DNA of 45,195 nucleotides from Polaromonas sp. UBA4122 (GTDB taxonomy: Bacteria > Pseudomonadota > Gammaproteobacteria > Burkholderiales > Burkholderiaceae_C). The stretch spans positions 1 to 45,195 of the forward strand of contig DFWY01000010.1 in the NCBI GenBank assembly GCA_002381615.1, in the 5' to 3' direction. The notes beneath the pieces are model-generated. The model ran no database searches. It saw nothing but the letters and a program-made list of their open reading frames with translations, and had not been told where the DNA came from. Each line of letters starts with the position of its first letter. Within the stretch, counting starts at the first letter, position 1. Of this stretch, positions 17,222 through 24,570 are shown piece after piece. Both the position numbers and the translations under genes were made by a program.

Positions 17222-18444
17222 AGGTTCTAGTCTTGAGTCAGTATTTCTGGCCAGAAACGTTTCGCATTACAGAGGTTGCTCAGTCACTGCGCGACCTTGG
17301 CCACGAAGTAACAATTCTGACTGGCCAGCCGAACTACCCGCGGGGCGAGGTATTTGATGGCTACCGCGCTGCTGGTTTCGGGGCGCAGCAACATGAAGGG
17401 GGTTACAGCATTTATCGTGTCCCGCTAGTGCCGCGGGGGCGGGGAGGCGCAATTGGCTTAGTGGCCAACTATCTTTCGTTTGTGCTAAGTGCATGTGTGC
17501 TGGGGCCGTGGTTGCTGCGTAAACAGCGTTTCGACGTAGTTTTTGTATATGCCCCTTCGCCGATTACTCAGGCCATACCTGCAGTGTGGCTTGCCTTCAT
17601 GAAGCGTGCGAAGTTGGTAACCTGGGTGCAAGACCTTTGGCCGCAAAGCCTGGAGGCAACCGGTTTTGTGCGTAACCGGCGCTTGCTGGCTATGGTGGCT
17701 GTGCTGGTGCGCTGGATTTACCGGCGTTGTGATTTGCTGCTGGTGCAGTCGCAGGCTTTCATTCCCCCGGTGAAGGCTATGGCCGGCACAACCCCGGTGC
17801 AATACCACCCTAACCCTGGCGAGCTGGCATTCAGCCAAGCACAGCCACTGGGACCACCAGCTTTGGTGCTGGAACCTGGTTTCAACGTGGTGTTCGCCGG
17901 AAACTTAGGCACGGTGCAGGCATTGGGCACCGTACTGGATGCGGCTGAGCTGTTGAAGCCGCACGCTGATGTGCGCGTGGTGCTTGTGGGCAGCGGCAGC
18001 CGGAGTGAATGGTTGCAGCAAGAGGTGGCTCGCCGCCAGTTGGGTAATGTGCAACTGCCGGGGCGGTTTGCGCCCGAGGCCATGCCGGGCATTTTGGCGC
18101 AGGCTTCAGCCCTGCTGGTGAGTTTGGCACGTAGCCCCATCATGAGCCAGACGGTGCCCAGCAAAGTGCAAGCCTACCTGGCCGCAGGTAAACCGATCAT
18201 TGTATCGCTGGATGGCGAGGGCGCCCGGGTGCTTGAAGAATCAGGCGCTGGCGTGTCTTGCCCCGCCGAAGACGCTGCTGCGCTGGCCGAGGCAGTGCTG
18301 CGGCTTAGAGCTATTCCGTCTGATGCGCTACAACGCATGGGCGAGGCAGGTCATATTTATTACAGGCAGCATTTCGACCCGGCCATGCTCGCTACAAAGC
18401 TGGTGCAATACTTTTCACAGGTCTTGGCAGGGCGCAAGCCATAG
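17218..18444 (+). CDS. wbuB: WbuB-like glycosyltransferase (L-FucNAc/L-QuiNAc transferase type)
   Basis: A 408-residue GT4 protein starting MKVLVLSQYFWPETFRITEV, the hallmark of the WbuB/WbvE/WcaI group. TGQPNYPRGEVFDGY lies in the N-terminal half, and WVQDLWPQSLEATG marks the middle. The donor site is in the C-terminal half (VFAGNLGTVQALGTVLDAA, VPSKVQAYLAAGKPIIVSL). WbuB enzymes transfer L-FucNAc, or relatives L-QuiNAc, in O-antigens. The next three genes make exactly such a UDP-2,6-dideoxy-L-hexosamine, so donor and transferase match. The start at 17218 overlaps the previous stop (ATGA). Confidence 0.88.
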   Translation: MKVLVLSQYFWPETFRITEVAQSLRDLGHEVTILTGQPNYPRGEVFDGYRAAGFGAQQHEGGYSIYRVPLVPRGRGGAIGLVANYLSFVLSACVLGPWLLRKQRFDVVFVYAPSPITQAIPAVWLAFMKRAKLVTWVQDLWPQSLEATGFVRNRRLLAMVAVLVRWIYRRCDLLLVQSQAFIPPVKAMAGTTPVQYHPNPGELAFSQAQPLGPPALVLEPGFNVVFAGNLGTVQALGTVLDAAELLKPHADVRVVLVGSGSRSEWLQQEVARRQLGNVQLPGRFAPEAMPGILAQASALLVSLARSPIMSQTVPSKVQAYLAAGKPIIVSLDGEGARVLEESGAGVSCPAEDAAALAEAVLRLRAIPSDALQRMGEAGHIYYRQHFDPAMLATKLVQYFSQVLAGRKP

Positions 18445-18476
18445 AAAGAAATAATGAAAAACAGGAACCTGATTCA

Positions 18477-19349
18477 ATGACTACAAACCAAAAAACCAGA
18501 GTACTGGTGCTGGGCGTATCCGGCATGCTGGGCAACGCAGTGTTGCGCATTTTCGCGCAGAGCGAAGGCTATTCGGTGGTGGGCTCGGCCCGCTCGGCGG
18601 GTGTGCTGCGCCTGCTGCCGCCCGAGCTGCGCGAGCATGTGATCTGTGGGGTGGATGTAGAAAACGCAGACAGCCTCATGCGGCTATTCACGCTGGCCCG
18701 CCCCGACGTGGTGATTAACTGTGTTGGCCTGGTCAAGCAACTTGCTGAAGCCGACGACCCCTTGGCCGCCATTCCCATCAATGCGCTGCTGCCTCACAGG
18801 CTGGCCCGGCTTTGTGATGTGGCGGGTGCCCGCCTGATTCACATGAGCACTGACTGCGTGTTTGCCGGTACCCGGGGCATGTACCGTGAGCAAGACGTGT
18901 CGGATGCGCAAGATTTGTATGGCCGGAGCAAATACCTGGGTGAGGTGGACTATCCGCATGCAGTCACGCTGCGCACCTCGATCATTGGCCATGAACTTAG
19001 TAGTGCGCACGGCTTGGTTGGCTGGTTTCTGGCGCAACATGGGCCTGTAAAAGGCTTCAAACGCGCCATATTTTCAGGTCTGCCAACGGTAGAGCTGGCC
19101 CGTGTCATGCGCGACTTCGTGATCCCAAACGCCGATTTGCGGGGGCTCTATCATGTGTCTGCCGAGCCGATCAACAAGTTTGAGTTGCTGAAGCTGGTGG
19201 CACAGGCCTACGGCAAGTCCATAGACATCACGCCGGATGACAAGCTGGTGATTGACCGGTCGCTGGACTCCAGCCGCTTCCGCGAGATGACGGGTTACCA
19301 GCCGGCTGCCTGGCCAGAGTTGGTGCGCCGCATGCACGAATTTACTTGA
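18477..19349 (+). CDS. RmlD-like SDR reductase of the UDP-L-QuiNAc/L-RhaNAc route (WbvR type)
   Basis: A 290-residue short-chain reductase with GVSGMLGN at residues 13-20, MSTDCVFAGT, and the catalytic YGRSK. It resembles RmlD but lies with a 4,6-dehydratase/5-epimerase and a 2-epimerase. In the L-FucNAc pathway the reductase is the larger FnlB/WbjC with a fused cupin; here a single-domain RmlD-like protein is present, as with WbvR of the UDP-L-quinovosamine pathway. It would reduce the 4-keto sugar to UDP-L-RhaNAc. The exact stereochemistry is inferred from gene content. Confidence 0.78.
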   Translation: MTTNQKTRVLVLGVSGMLGNAVLRIFAQSEGYSVVGSARSAGVLRLLPPELREHVICGVDVENADSLMRLFTLARPDVVINCVGLVKQLAEADDPLAAIPINALLPHRLARLCDVAGARLIHMSTDCVFAGTRGMYREQDVSDAQDLYGRSKYLGEVDYPHAVTLRTSIIGHELSSAHGLVGWFLAQHGPVKGFKRAIFSGLPTVELARVMRDFVIPNADLRGLYHVSAEPINKFELLKLVAQAYGKSIDITPDDKLVIDRSLDSSRFREMTGYQPAAWPELVRRMHEFT

Positions 19350-19375
19350 ATCAACATACAGAGAGGATGTCAGAG

Positions 19376-20386
19376 ATGTTTAAAGACAAGGTACTGCTTA
19401 TTACCGGCGGAACGGGCTCATTTGGCAACGCCGTGCTCAACCGTTTCTTGCATTCAGATTTTGCAGAAATTCGCATTTTCAGCCGCGACGAAAAAAAGCA
19501 GGAAGACATGCGTATCGCTCTGAAGAGCGACAAGCTCAAATTTTATATTGGTGATGTACGGGAGTACGACAGCGTGCATGATGCGCTGCGCGGTGTGGAC
19601 TACGTGTTTCACGCGGCTGCGCTCAAGCAGGTGCCGTCGTGCGAGTTTTACCCAATGGAAGCAGTGCGTACCAATGTGCTCGGGGCTGAAAACGTGATGC
19701 GGGCGGCCATTGCCAACGAGGTGAAGCGCTGCGTGGTGCTCAGCACCGATAAGGCGGTGTATCCTATCAACGCCATGGGCATCTCCAAGGCCATGATGGA
19801 GAAGCTGATGGTGGCCAAGTCACGTTTGTGCGACCTGGGTAAAACGGTGCTGTCGGCAACGCGTTACGGCAATGTGATGGCCTCGCGCGGATCGGTGATT
19901 CCGCTATTTCTACAACAATTGCAGCAGGGCAAGCCACTCACCATTACCGACCCGAACATGACGCGGTTTTTGATGTCGCTTGAGGAGTCAGTGGACCTGG
20001 TTCTGTACGCGTTTGAACACGCACAGCCTGGTGATATCTTTGTACAGAAGGCCCCTGCATCCACAGTGGGTGACTTGGCGCAGGCTATGAAGGCGCTCCT
20101 GGGTAGCGCCAGCGACGTGAAAATCATCGGTACGCGGCATGGCGAAAAGTTGTACGAATCGCTGGTGTCGCGCGAAGAAATGGCCCGCGCAGATGACTTG
20201 GGGGGTTACTACCGGATTCCCGCCGATTCGCGCGACCTGAACTACGACAAGTATTTTGTCGAGGGGGAAACTGAAATTTCCAAAATTGACGACTACACCT
20301 CGCACAACACCCACCGTCTGAATGTCGAGCAGGTCAAGGCGGTGTTGATGAAGCTGGACATCATTCGCGAGGTCGTCCATGCGTAA
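19376..20386 (+). CDS. UDP-GlcNAc 4,6-dehydratase/5-epimerase (WbjB/FnlA/WbvB type)
   Basis: A 336-residue SDR that opens synthesis of UDP-L-FucNAc or UDP-L-QuiNAc from UDP-GlcNAc. It begins MFKDKVLLITGGTGSFGNAV with the glycine-rich loop, followed by the family blocks IFSRDEKKQEDMR and AALKQVPSCEFYPMEA. In place of the usual catalytic tyrosine it has methionine: STDKAVYPINAMGISK with Met-x3-Lys, as known in this class. The start at 19376 is preferred because AGAGG lies 9 bases ahead; ATG 19367 and TTG 19346 are alternatives. It overlaps the next gene by eight bases. Confidence 0.9.
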   Translation: MFKDKVLLITGGTGSFGNAVLNRFLHSDFAEIRIFSRDEKKQEDMRIALKSDKLKFYIGDVREYDSVHDALRGVDYVFHAAALKQVPSCEFYPMEAVRTNVLGAENVMRAAIANEVKRCVVLSTDKAVYPINAMGISKAMMEKLMVAKSRLCDLGKTVLSATRYGNVMASRGSVIPLFLQQLQQGKPLTITDPNMTRFLMSLEESVDLVLYAFEHAQPGDIFVQKAPASTVGDLAQAMKALLGSASDVKIIGTRHGEKLYESLVSREEMARADDLGGYYRIPADSRDLNYDKYFVEGETEISKIDDYTSHNTHRLNVEQVKAVLMKLDIIREVVHA

Positions 20387-21509
20387 GCTCAAGGTCATGA
20401 CGATTGTGGGTACCCGGCCCGAGATCATCCGTCTGTCGCGCGTCATCGAAAAACTGGATCAGCATTGCGAGCATGTACTGGTGCATACCGGACAAAACTA
20501 CGATTACGAGCTCAATGAGGTGTTTTTCAGCGATCTGGGTATTCGCAAGCCCGACGCTTTTCTGGAGGCTGCAGGCGCTACTGCCGCCGAAACTATAGGC
20601 CAAGTGATCATTGCGGCCGATAGGGTGATGCAAGAGCATGCGCCCGAGGCTTTGCTGCTGCTGGGCGACACCAACAGTTGCCTGGCCGCCATTTCAGCCA
20701 AGCGCCGCAAGATACCTATCTTCCACATGGAGGCAGGTAATCGCTGTTTTGATTTTCGGGTTCCAGAGGAAATAAACCGGCGCATTGTTGATCACACTTC
20801 AGATATCAACCTCACCTACAGCGATATTGCGCGGGAGTATCTGCTGCGTGAGGGGCTGCCACCCGATCAGATCATCAAGACGGGGAGCCCGATGCGCGAG
20901 GTGATTGAGTATTACCGTGCGGGAGCGGAGGCGTCTACCGTCCTGTCCCGCCTCGACTTGAGAGAGCACCAGTATTTTCTGGTCAGTTCTCACCGTGAAG
21001 AAAATGTGGACGCACCGGAAAACCTGCAGCGTTTGTTTAATGTGTTGAATGCCCTGGCGGAGCAGTTTGCCCTGCCAGTGATTGTTTCTACCCACCCACG
21101 CACCCGAAAGCGAATGGACGCCATGGGGCTCAGTGCCAACGCCTTGGTACAGTTCCACAAGCCTTTTGGTTTTCTTGATTACGTCCGGCTCCAAACGGGA
21201 GCTCGCGCGGTACTGTCAGACAGCGGCACGATCACGGAAGAATCTTCAATTCTTAACTTTCCGGCCCTGAATCTGCGCGAAGTGCAAGAGCGACCCGAAG
21301 GATTCGAAGAGGCTGCGGTCATGTTTGTGGGCATGGATGTTGACCGCGTGCTGCAGGGGCTGGACGTATTGGCGACCCAGCCACGCGGGGAACACCGCGC
21401 CTTGCGCATGGTGAATGACTATGCGCCAGACAACGTGTCAGACAAGATCGTGCGAATTATTCTGAGTTACACAGATTTTGTGAACAGAAAAGTCTGGCGC
21501 AAGGTGTAA
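20379..21509 (+). CDS. UDP-N-acetyl-L-hexosamine 2-epimerase (WbjD/FnlC/WbvD type)
   Basis: A 376-residue non-hydrolysing 2-epimerase. It starts MRKLKVMTIVGTRPEIIRLS, which includes the GTRPE motif, then HTGQNYDYELN and LLLGDTNSCLAA. HMEAGNRCFDFRVPEEINRR is the active-site region, and SDSGTITEESS the nucleotide-binding site. The wording 'GNRCFDFRVPEE' is specific to the L-FucNAc/L-QuiNAc group as opposed to ManNAc-forming WecB. It would finish UDP-L-QuiNAc (or UDP-L-FucNAc). It starts inside the previous gene, so the three enzymes are made together. Confidence 0.9.
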   Translation: MRKLKVMTIVGTRPEIIRLSRVIEKLDQHCEHVLVHTGQNYDYELNEVFFSDLGIRKPDAFLEAAGATAAETIGQVIIAADRVMQEHAPEALLLLGDTNSCLAAISAKRRKIPIFHMEAGNRCFDFRVPEEINRRIVDHTSDINLTYSDIAREYLLREGLPPDQIIKTGSPMREVIEYYRAGAEASTVLSRLDLREHQYFLVSSHREENVDAPENLQRLFNVLNALAEQFALPVIVSTHPRTRKRMDAMGLSANALVQFHKPFGFLDYVRLQTGARAVLSDSGTITEESSILNFPALNLREVQERPEGFEEAAVMFVGMDVDRVLQGLDVLATQPRGEHRALRMVNDYAPDNVSDKIVRIILSYTDFVNRKVWRKV

Positions 21510-21531
21510 ATCCAGTCGGGGATATTTGGAC

Positions 21532-22476
21532 ATGATTCTCGTGACGGGGGCAACAGGCTTTGTCGGCGAAGCAGTGGTGCAGCGCTTGCTGGCTGAAGAT
21601 CAGTCGCGGCGCGTGGTAGTTGCTGTGCGCCGGGATGGTCAGCAATGGCCAGCGCGCGCGCTGCCCCGAGTGACGGGTGACTTGGAACCCTCTACCGACT
21701 GGTCCGTTGCGCTTGGGGGCGTTTCTGCTGTTGTGCACTGTGCCGCGCGCGTGCATGTGATGGCTGATACGGCTGCAGACCCGCTGGATGAGTTTCGCCG
21801 CGTTAATGTGCAGGGCACCTTGAACCTGGCACGGCAGGCAGCCGCAGCCGGCGTGCGGCGTTTTGTGTTTGTCAGTTCCATCAAGGTCAATGGTGAGGCA
21901 ACGCAGCCAGGATCTCCGTTCACGGCAGACGATGCGCCTGCGCCACTGGATGCCTATGGTGTGTCCAAGATGGAGGCCGAACAGGGCTTGCGCGAGATCG
22001 CCTTGCAAACAGGAATGGAAGTAGTCATCATCCGGCCGCCCTTGGTCTATGGCCCCGGAGTGAAGGCTAACTTTTCAGCCATGATGCGCTGGCTCAAACG
22101 CGGTGTGCCCTTGCCGCTGGGCGCCATTCATAACCAGCGAAGTCTGGTGGCGCTGGATAACCTGGTTGATTTGATCGTGACTTGCCTTACCCATCCCGCT
22201 GCAGCCAACCAGACCTTTCTGGTGTCCGATGGCGAAGATGTTTCCACCACGGAGCTATTGCGCCGCATGGGCCGGGCCATGGGCCGCCCGGCGCGTTTGA
22301 TTCCTGTGCCGGCCAGCTGGCTGAAATTGGCGGCAGCCATGGTGGGCAAGCGGGATGTGGCCCAGCGCTTATGTGGGTCTTTGCAGGTGGATATTGAAAA
22401 AACCCGCCGGTTGTTGGGCTGGACTCCGCCGATTTCGATGGATGAGGGTTTGCGGCGGGCTGTAGCGGGCCTATGA
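21532..22476 (+). CDS. SDR 4-reductase, WbpV type (UDP-D-QuiNAc/D-FucNAc synthesis)
   Basis: A 314-residue NAD-dependent epimerase/dehydratase family protein. TGATGFVG is at residues 5-12, HCAARVHVM at about 67, FVSSIKVNGE, and the catalytic AYGVSKMEAE. The pattern is that of WbpV/WreQ, which reduce the 4-keto sugar made by WbpM to UDP-D-QuiNAc or UDP-D-FucNAc. A WbpM homologue is encoded at 25271-27190, so the pair is complete though split by toxin-antitoxin genes. The start at 21532 has GGGGA upstream; a TTG six bases earlier is possible. Confidence 0.85.
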   Translation: MILVTGATGFVGEAVVQRLLAEDQSRRVVVAVRRDGQQWPARALPRVTGDLEPSTDWSVALGGVSAVVHCAARVHVMADTAADPLDEFRRVNVQGTLNLARQAAAAGVRRFVFVSSIKVNGEATQPGSPFTADDAPAPLDAYGVSKMEAEQGLREIALQTGMEVVIIRPPLVYGPGVKANFSAMMRWLKRGVPLPLGAIHNQRSLVALDNLVDLIVTCLTHPAAANQTFLVSDGEDVSTTELLRRMGRAMGRPARLIPVPASWLKLAAAMVGKRDVAQRLCGSLQVDIEKTRRLLGWTPPISMDEGLRRAVAGL

Positions 22477-22540
22477 GAATGGCTTTAATACGCGCTGTTT
22501 GGGGAGCCACCAGGGGCACGCAGCAGTGCATTTGCAAGAT

Positions 22541-22819
22541 TCAGTTGTCAAGCTTTTTTAGGTCCCGGTAGAAATTTTCATGGGACCCGAAAGTGAGTAG
22601 TTTCAGGTAATCATCATCGAGAACGCGGTAGGCCAAAAGGCATAGCTGATTTGACAGCCAAAACTTGTAGATGCGTACCCTGAACAAATCACCGACCTTG
22701 GACTCCCCGATTTCCGGGTCTGTGCTGATAGCGAGCACGGCGCTATCCAGCTCGGCTTTCTGCGGCTTATGAAGTTTTTTCGTAGCCCTCACAAACGAGG
22801 CTGTGACGAGCAGCTTCAT
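22541..22819 (-). CDS. RelE/ParE-superfamily toxin
   Basis: A 92-residue protein with the RelE/ParE pattern: helical MKLLVTASFVRATKKLHKPQ, then a beta-rich core with FRVRIYKFWLSNQLCLLAYRV and LLTFGSHENFYRDLKK at the end. It is encoded after its antitoxin, with the antitoxin stop and toxin start sharing one base (TGATG on the minus strand). ParE members poison gyrase and RelE members cut mRNA; which one applies cannot be told. It converges on wbpV within the polysaccharide locus. Confidence 0.85.
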   Translation of the reverse strand: MKLLVTASFVRATKKLHKPQKAELDSAVLAISTDPEIGESKVGDLFRVRIYKFWLSNQLCLLAYRVLDDDYLKLLTFGSHENFYRDLKKLDN

Positions 22820-23028
22820 CAGCCGAACTGGTACTCGCCCATCACCTCTTCCTGATCAGCGATCAGGATCTCGCGAATCATGGCAAAAGGCAGATCTGGA
22901 TTTTCTTCAGCGATTTTCCCGATTTGTGACCAATACTCGATCTGCTTTGGGATGGAGCGATGCTGCACGCCGCCGTAGCGGCGTGCTTGGTTAACCAGTG
23001 TTTCAGAAAGTTTGACGTTGATAGCCAT
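22819..23028 (-). CDS. ParD-like antitoxin
   Basis: A 69-residue protein, MAINVKLSETLVNQARRYG followed by HRSIPKQIEYWSQIG, which is the ribbon-helix-helix pattern of the ParD-like family. The acidic C-terminus (DQEEVMGEYQFG) would bind the toxin. It is the first gene of a two-gene minus-strand operon. A perfect 8-bp inverted repeat (23092-23118) lies upstream and could be its operator. The region before it is AT-rich compared with neighbours. Confidence 0.82.
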   Translation of the reverse strand: MAINVKLSETLVNQARRYGGVQHRSIPKQIEYWSQIGKIAEENPDLPFAMIREILIADQEEVMGEYQFG

Positions 23029-23091
23029 GGCAGTCTTCAGATAAATATTGGATCATTCTAGTCCTAAAGGTTCCAAAAGGGGCCTTTTTGG

Positions 23092-23118
23092 TTAATTGGC
23101 GGGTCATATTCCAATTAA
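23092..23118. promoter_or_regulatory. Inverted repeat upstream of the parD-like gene
   Basis: TTAATTGG (23092-23099) and CCAATTAA (23111-23118) are perfect 8-bp arms 11 bases apart, lying about 65-90 bases upstream of the minus-strand antitoxin start. A second imperfect palindrome (CCAAAAGG, then CCTTTTTGG; 23073-23091) lies between. Both are candidates for autoregulatory binding. The stretch 23029-23366 otherwise holds only repeats. Confidence 0.5.
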
Positions 23119-23164
23119 TTTAAAGCTTTTGTGCCTATGGCCCTTGCTAGTAAAGCGTGAGTAG

Positions 23165-23179
23165 CTATTAAATTAATAG
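23165..23179. repeat. Short dispersed palindromic repeat
   Basis: CTATTAA-A-TTAATAG, a perfect 7-bp inverted repeat within AGCTATTAAATTAATAGT. It is a member of the family also seen at 5401, 5652, 28451, 29450 and 41251. Confidence 0.6.
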
Positions 23180-23190
23180 TAATTTCGCCC

Positions 23191-23288
23191 CATGGATTAC
23201 CACGACCTGCGGTCTCACGATGACGGGAATGGGTTCGTAATGACGGCACTTTCGTCATTGCGAGGAGCGCAGCGACGCGGCAATCCAC
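23191..23288. repeat. Head-to-head pair of REP-like elements
   Basis: TGGATTACCACGACCTGCGG... (from 23192) is followed by the reverse complement of a close relative, CGTCATTGCGAGGAGCGCAG... ending GGCAATCCA (23253-23288). The two form a long imperfect hairpin. The 'CGTCATTGCGAGG...CAATCC' element is a very common bacterial intergenic repeat. A third copy lies on the far side of the next toxin-antitoxin pair at 23917. Confidence 0.75.
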
Positions 23289-23366
23289 GGATTCATGGAC
23301 TCTTTACAGCTTTGTCTATCGTGTGGTTAAATGTACGATTTGCAGTACTATTGCAAGGGGATCACG

Positions 23367-23624
23367 ATGTCTCACATTAGCGCCAATGATTTGAAAACCA
23401 AAGGGGTGGCGGCCATAGAAGCCATGCTGTCCGAGCATTCCGAGGCGATTGTTTCGGTGCGGGGGAAGGATCGTTTCGTGGTGATGGATATTGCGCACTA
23501 TCACCATCTGCGCGAATGCGAGCTGGATGCTGCGTTGGCACAAACCCGCGCTGATTTGGCGGCGGGGCGCTTTGTGCAGGAGTCTCCCGAGGCGCATTTG
23601 GCACGGCTTGATAAGCTGGCATGA
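23367..23624 (+). CDS. Phd/YefM-type antitoxin
   Basis: An 85-residue protein. The N-terminal Phd/YefM fold is visible in MSHISANDLKTKGVAAIEAM and VSVRGKDRFVVMDIAHYHHL; the C-terminal helical part (LAAGRFVQESPEAHLARL) would bind the toxin. Its stop overlaps the toxin start (ATGA). The start at 23367 follows AAGGGG and matches the family; a start at 23331 would add 12 unrelated residues. The pair is bracketed by REP-like copies at 23191-23288 and 23917-23951. Confidence 0.85.
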   Translation: MSHISANDLKTKGVAAIEAMLSEHSEAIVSVRGKDRFVVMDIAHYHHLRECELDAALAQTRADLAAGRFVQESPEAHLARLDKLA

Positions 23625-23896
23625 GTTATAAGTTGGTTTTCACGGATGCCTACAACCGCCGCGCCGTGCGCTGGCTGAAACGGCATCCTTATTTGCGCCA
23701 GCAATACCTGAAAACCCTGCAACTACTGGAAGTAAACCCGTTTCATCCATCACTGCGCTTGCATGCGTTGAGTGGCAGACTGAAAGGGTTGCAGTCGATT
23801 TCGATCAACCTTAGCTACCGCATTACGCTGGAGCTGTTGATTCGCGATGAGCAGATCATTCCAATTAATGTCGGCGACCACGATGCGGTGTATTGA
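23621..23896 (+). CDS. RelE/YafQ-like toxin (plasmid-stabilisation family)
   Basis: A 91-residue RelE-superfamily toxin. It starts MSYKLVFTDAYNRRAVRWLK, then LRLHALSGRLKGLQSISIN, and ends with LSYRITLELLIRDEQIIPIN and VGDHDAVY, the beta-sheet core and C-terminal strand of RelE-like RNases (GxHDxVY). It is co-translated with the Phd-type antitoxin. All expected segments are present, so it is probably functional as an mRNA interferase. Confidence 0.87.
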   Translation: MSYKLVFTDAYNRRAVRWLKRHPYLRQQYLKTLQLLEVNPFHPSLRLHALSGRLKGLQSISINLSYRITLELLIRDEQIIPINVGDHDAVY

Positions 23897-23916
23897 GCCA
23901 TGGATTCGCAAACGGG

Positions 23917-23951
23917 CATGGATCGCCACGGCCTGCGGCGTCTCGATGACG
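23917..23951. repeat. REP-like element, third copy
   Basis: CATGGATCGCCACGGCCTGC... through CTCGATGACG matches the forward copy at 23191-23225 with a few changes. It lies 20 bases after the toxin stop, so copies flank the toxin-antitoxin pair. Confidence 0.65.
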
Positions 23952-24041
23952 AGGGAGCCTGCAACCTCGCTCAGGTTGGCATTGACACTGCTCGCGGGGT
24001 TTGATGCAAAATCGCCAACCGACATGATGACTGGAGCAAAC

Positions 24042-24260
24042 ATGAACAGGATTACCCTGGAGCCTGGGAAGCGGGGTGGCAGGCCATGCATACGTGGCCT
24101 GCGGATCACTGTGTATGACGTGCTGTCCATGTTGTCCAGCGGCACGCCGCAGCAGGAAATTCTGGAAGACTTTCCTGAGCTGGAACCAGAGGACATTTTG
24201 GCGGTGCTGGCCTTCGCGGCGGATCGTGAGCACAAGGTCTATTCGCTGGCTGTGCAATGA
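24042..24260 (+). CDS. DUF433-family antitoxin
   Basis: A 72-residue protein, MNRITLEPGKRGGRPCIRGL followed by RITVYDVLSML and DFPELEPEDILAVLAFAADR. This is the DUF433 pattern of a small helix-turn-helix protein that usually pairs with a DUF5615 PIN-like toxin. The start at 24042 follows TGGAG. The partner gene begins in the last bases of this one (ATGA at 24257-24260) but is truncated, leaving an antitoxin without a working toxin. Confidence 0.88.
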   Translation: MNRITLEPGKRGGRPCIRGLRITVYDVLSMLSSGTPQQEILEDFPELEPEDILAVLAFAADREHKVYSLAVQ

Positions 24261-24335
24261 AGTTGTTGCTGGACGAAAACCTGTCCCGCCGGCTGATCCC
24301 GTTTCTCCAGCATGACTATCCCGGCAGTTCTCAGT
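24257..24335 (+). pseudogene. 5' remnant of a DUF5615 (Mut7-C/PIN-like) toxin gene
   Basis: The frame starts MKLLLDENLSRRLIPFLQHD and YPGSSQ, the normal start of DUF5615 toxins with the first acidic metal-binding residues (DEN). At about 24335 it breaks into unrelated sequence; the rest of the ~110-residue protein is missing. The open frame continues to 24526 but in the wrong content. The deletion joins it directly to a fragment of another gene (24334-24570). Confidence 0.8.
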
Positions 24336-24570
24336 GCTTCCCCAAGCGCCGGGGAAAACGCCTGACTTGCTCCTTGTCTGGCTTGCAAAAAGTCCTGGGG
24401 TCTCCATACCAGCCCTGGCGCAGGAACTTGGCAAGTCGGAAAGTGCCATCGATCGCACCATTCGGAAGCTTCGTGCCGATGGCAAGCTGGCTCGTATATC
24501 GGCCCTGCCAAGGGCGGTCACTGTAAAGTGCTTGAGGAATGAATGGGTTTTACGTGAAAAGATGGTTTGA
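24334..24570 (+). pseudogene. 3' remnant encoding a winged-helix domain
   Basis: The frame contains TPDLLLVWLAKSPGVSIPAL, then AQELGKSESAIDRTIRKLRA and DGKLARI, a clear winged-helix DNA-binding unit. It resembles the C-terminal helix-turn-helix of AlbA_2/Schlafen-type ATP-binding regulators or RecG-like proteins. It lacks a proper start and the upstream domains, and it abuts the broken DUF5615 toxin gene exactly, so it is probably the far side of a deletion. It overlaps the start of the sugar transferase gene in another frame. It could still yield a 78-residue protein from ATG 24334. Confidence 0.55.

Noticed and set aside
23221..23300. Possible CRISPR-like repeats near the toxin-antitoxin genes
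   Set aside because: Copies are few, inverted and unequally spaced, and belong to a common REP-type element; there are no spacers or cas genes.
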